Positions 63,401-64,000 of a stretch of 64,000 nt of DNA are shown here, one piece after another. The position numbers and the translations under genes are program-made. This DNA is from Balanoglossus misakiensis (Eukaryota > Hemichordata). Under the pieces are notes generated by a model. It had not been told where the DNA came from and did no database searches. It was given only the letters and a program-made list of their open reading frames with translations. The first letter of the stretch is position 1, and the number at the start of each line of letters is the position of its first letter. The DNA is taken from assembly GCA_040954595.2 (NCBI GenBank), contig CM082576.2, forward strand, positions 4,154,001-4,218,000, in the 5' to 3' direction.

Positions 63401-63954
63401 AGACCATGGTGTAGAGTTTGAGCATCAGCTGCTTCTGAAATGAATGAGTTTTTCCCCCCCAAAATTAAATTGCTGTAAATGTCTTATTTTACTTGCTACC
63501 TTGATGGTTAAGATGGCTAGAATAAGAGTGTATATCCAACGACTGACTAATTTGATTGATGTCTGTGTTTAGGTGGAAGAACCGGATGATTGGCTGAGGT
63601 TTGGAAATGCCTGGGAGAAAGCCCGGCCCGAATACATGATTCCCATCAACTTCTACGGCAAAGTGGAGAAGAACGATGAAGGCAAAATAAGATGGGTCAA
63701 CACCCAGGTAATGTTGCGTGAAGTGGGGTCACTTCTGGCATCGGGAGGGATTGTCTTGAATACAAATGGTTCACTGTTGATAACGTCATACCTGTTTGTC
63801 ATAGAGCAGTGGTGTTGATGTTTACATTTCATATTTTTGTAGGTGGTTTTTGCCATGCCATATGACACCCCAGTACCAGGTTTTGGCAATAACTGCGTCA
63901 ACACAATGAGACTGTGGGCAGCTAAGGCTCCAAATAGCTTCCATCTCAGATTCT
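57405..63954 (+). CDS. PYG: Glycogen phosphorylase, N-terminal six exons; runs off the right edge
   Basis: Joined exons: 57405-57650, 60593-60694, 62113-62191, 62634-62737, 63573-63707, 63843-63954. They encode the first 259 residues plus one base of a protein usually about 840 long. The cytosolic enzyme releases glucose-1-phosphate from glycogen using pyridoxal phosphate. RKQISVRG places Ser16 (Ser14/15 in mature vertebrate enzymes) at the phosphorylase-kinase site. [20 protein letters not shown] and [16 protein letters not shown] hold the AMP/cap region. Exon 2 has [18 protein letters not shown]. Residues 131-142 are the glycine loop [12 protein letters not shown] of the active site. Exon 4 has [20 protein letters not shown]. 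Exons 5-6 carry [16 protein letters not shown] and [12 protein letters not shown]. Exon lengths and splice positions fit those I recall for vertebrate PYG genes. The catalytic C-terminal domain and the PLP lysine lie beyond the window. The start is the only ATG giving the conserved N-terminus. Confidence 0.97.
57651..60592 (+). other. Intron 1 of glycogen phosphorylase
   Basis: About 2.9 kb from donor AAG|GTAAGT to acceptor TTTTCCGACAG. It includes a short tandem duplication at 60,078-60,143. No nested gene was recognised. Confidence 0.8.
60078..60143. repeat. Two-copy imperfect tandem duplication
   Basis: A unit 'acagagagtgggtta...ggcctaaatc' of about 31 bp at 60,078-60,108 is repeated as 'acagagagggttaga...ggcctaaatc' at about 60,116-60,143, with 7-8 bp between. 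It is intronic. Confidence 0.6.
60695..62112 (+). other. Intron 2 of glycogen phosphorylase
   Basis: About 1.4 kb from CAG|GTAAAA to TTTCGCAG. I see no feature in it. Confidence 0.8.
62738..63572 (+). other. Intron 4 of glycogen phosphorylase
   Basis: About 0.8 kb from CAG|GTTAGA to TGTGTTTAG. I see no feature in it. Confidence 0.8.
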
Positions 63955-64000
63955 GTAAGTACAGGAACAAATTGTGATATGCATGTATTTGCACTGTGGA

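Overview
This 64 kb window is nuclear genomic DNA from an animal, most likely an invertebrate bilaterian. The genes are spliced, with GT/AG introns of 0.1 to more than 30 kb. Intergenic and intronic DNA is AT-rich, with CA/CT microsatellites and G or C homopolymer runs. All recognisable proteins are metazoan. The sequence does not fix the phylum; a lophotrochozoan or an invertebrate deuterostome would both fit.

Layout. (1) Positions 1-30,709 hold no exon I can recognise. By inference this is the large intron that follows the main coding exon of a sodium/calcium exchanger (SLC8/NCX family) on the minus strand. That exon, 30,710-32,599, encodes 624 residues from the N-terminus into the second Ca2+-binding domain. 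A probable noncoding first exon ends at 33,498. The intron carries two copies of a short TTAA-flanked inverted-repeat element, a degenerate minisatellite and several simple repeats. (2) Positions 36,871-47,445 (minus) hold a complete 14-exon gene for a single-pass membrane protein of about 1,048 residues. Its order is signal peptide, IGFBP-like domain, FN3, four VWC, FN3, two VWC, two FN3, transmembrane helix, short tail. Almost every domain is a phase 1-1 exon cassette. (3) Positions 47.6-51.8 kb are intergenic with no recognised gene. (4) COX16 (minus, 51,835-52,850) and MRPS5 (plus, 52,895-56,421) stand head to head with 44 bp between their start codons. Both are nuclear genes for mitochondrial proteins, a cytochrome oxidase assembly factor and a small-subunit mitoribosomal protein. 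(5) Glycogen phosphorylase (plus) starts at 57,405 and runs off the right edge after six exons.

The genes are not one pathway. COX16 and MRPS5 probably share a promoter. NCX handles calcium at the plasma membrane, phosphorylase mobilises glycogen, and the FN3/VWC protein looks like a surface receptor or adhesion molecule. The most interesting points are the very tight COX16/MRPS5 promoter, the cassette architecture and unsettled C-terminus of the FN3/VWC receptor, possible ancient SLC8-COX16 linkage, and the small inverted-repeat element family. I found no clear undescribed system.
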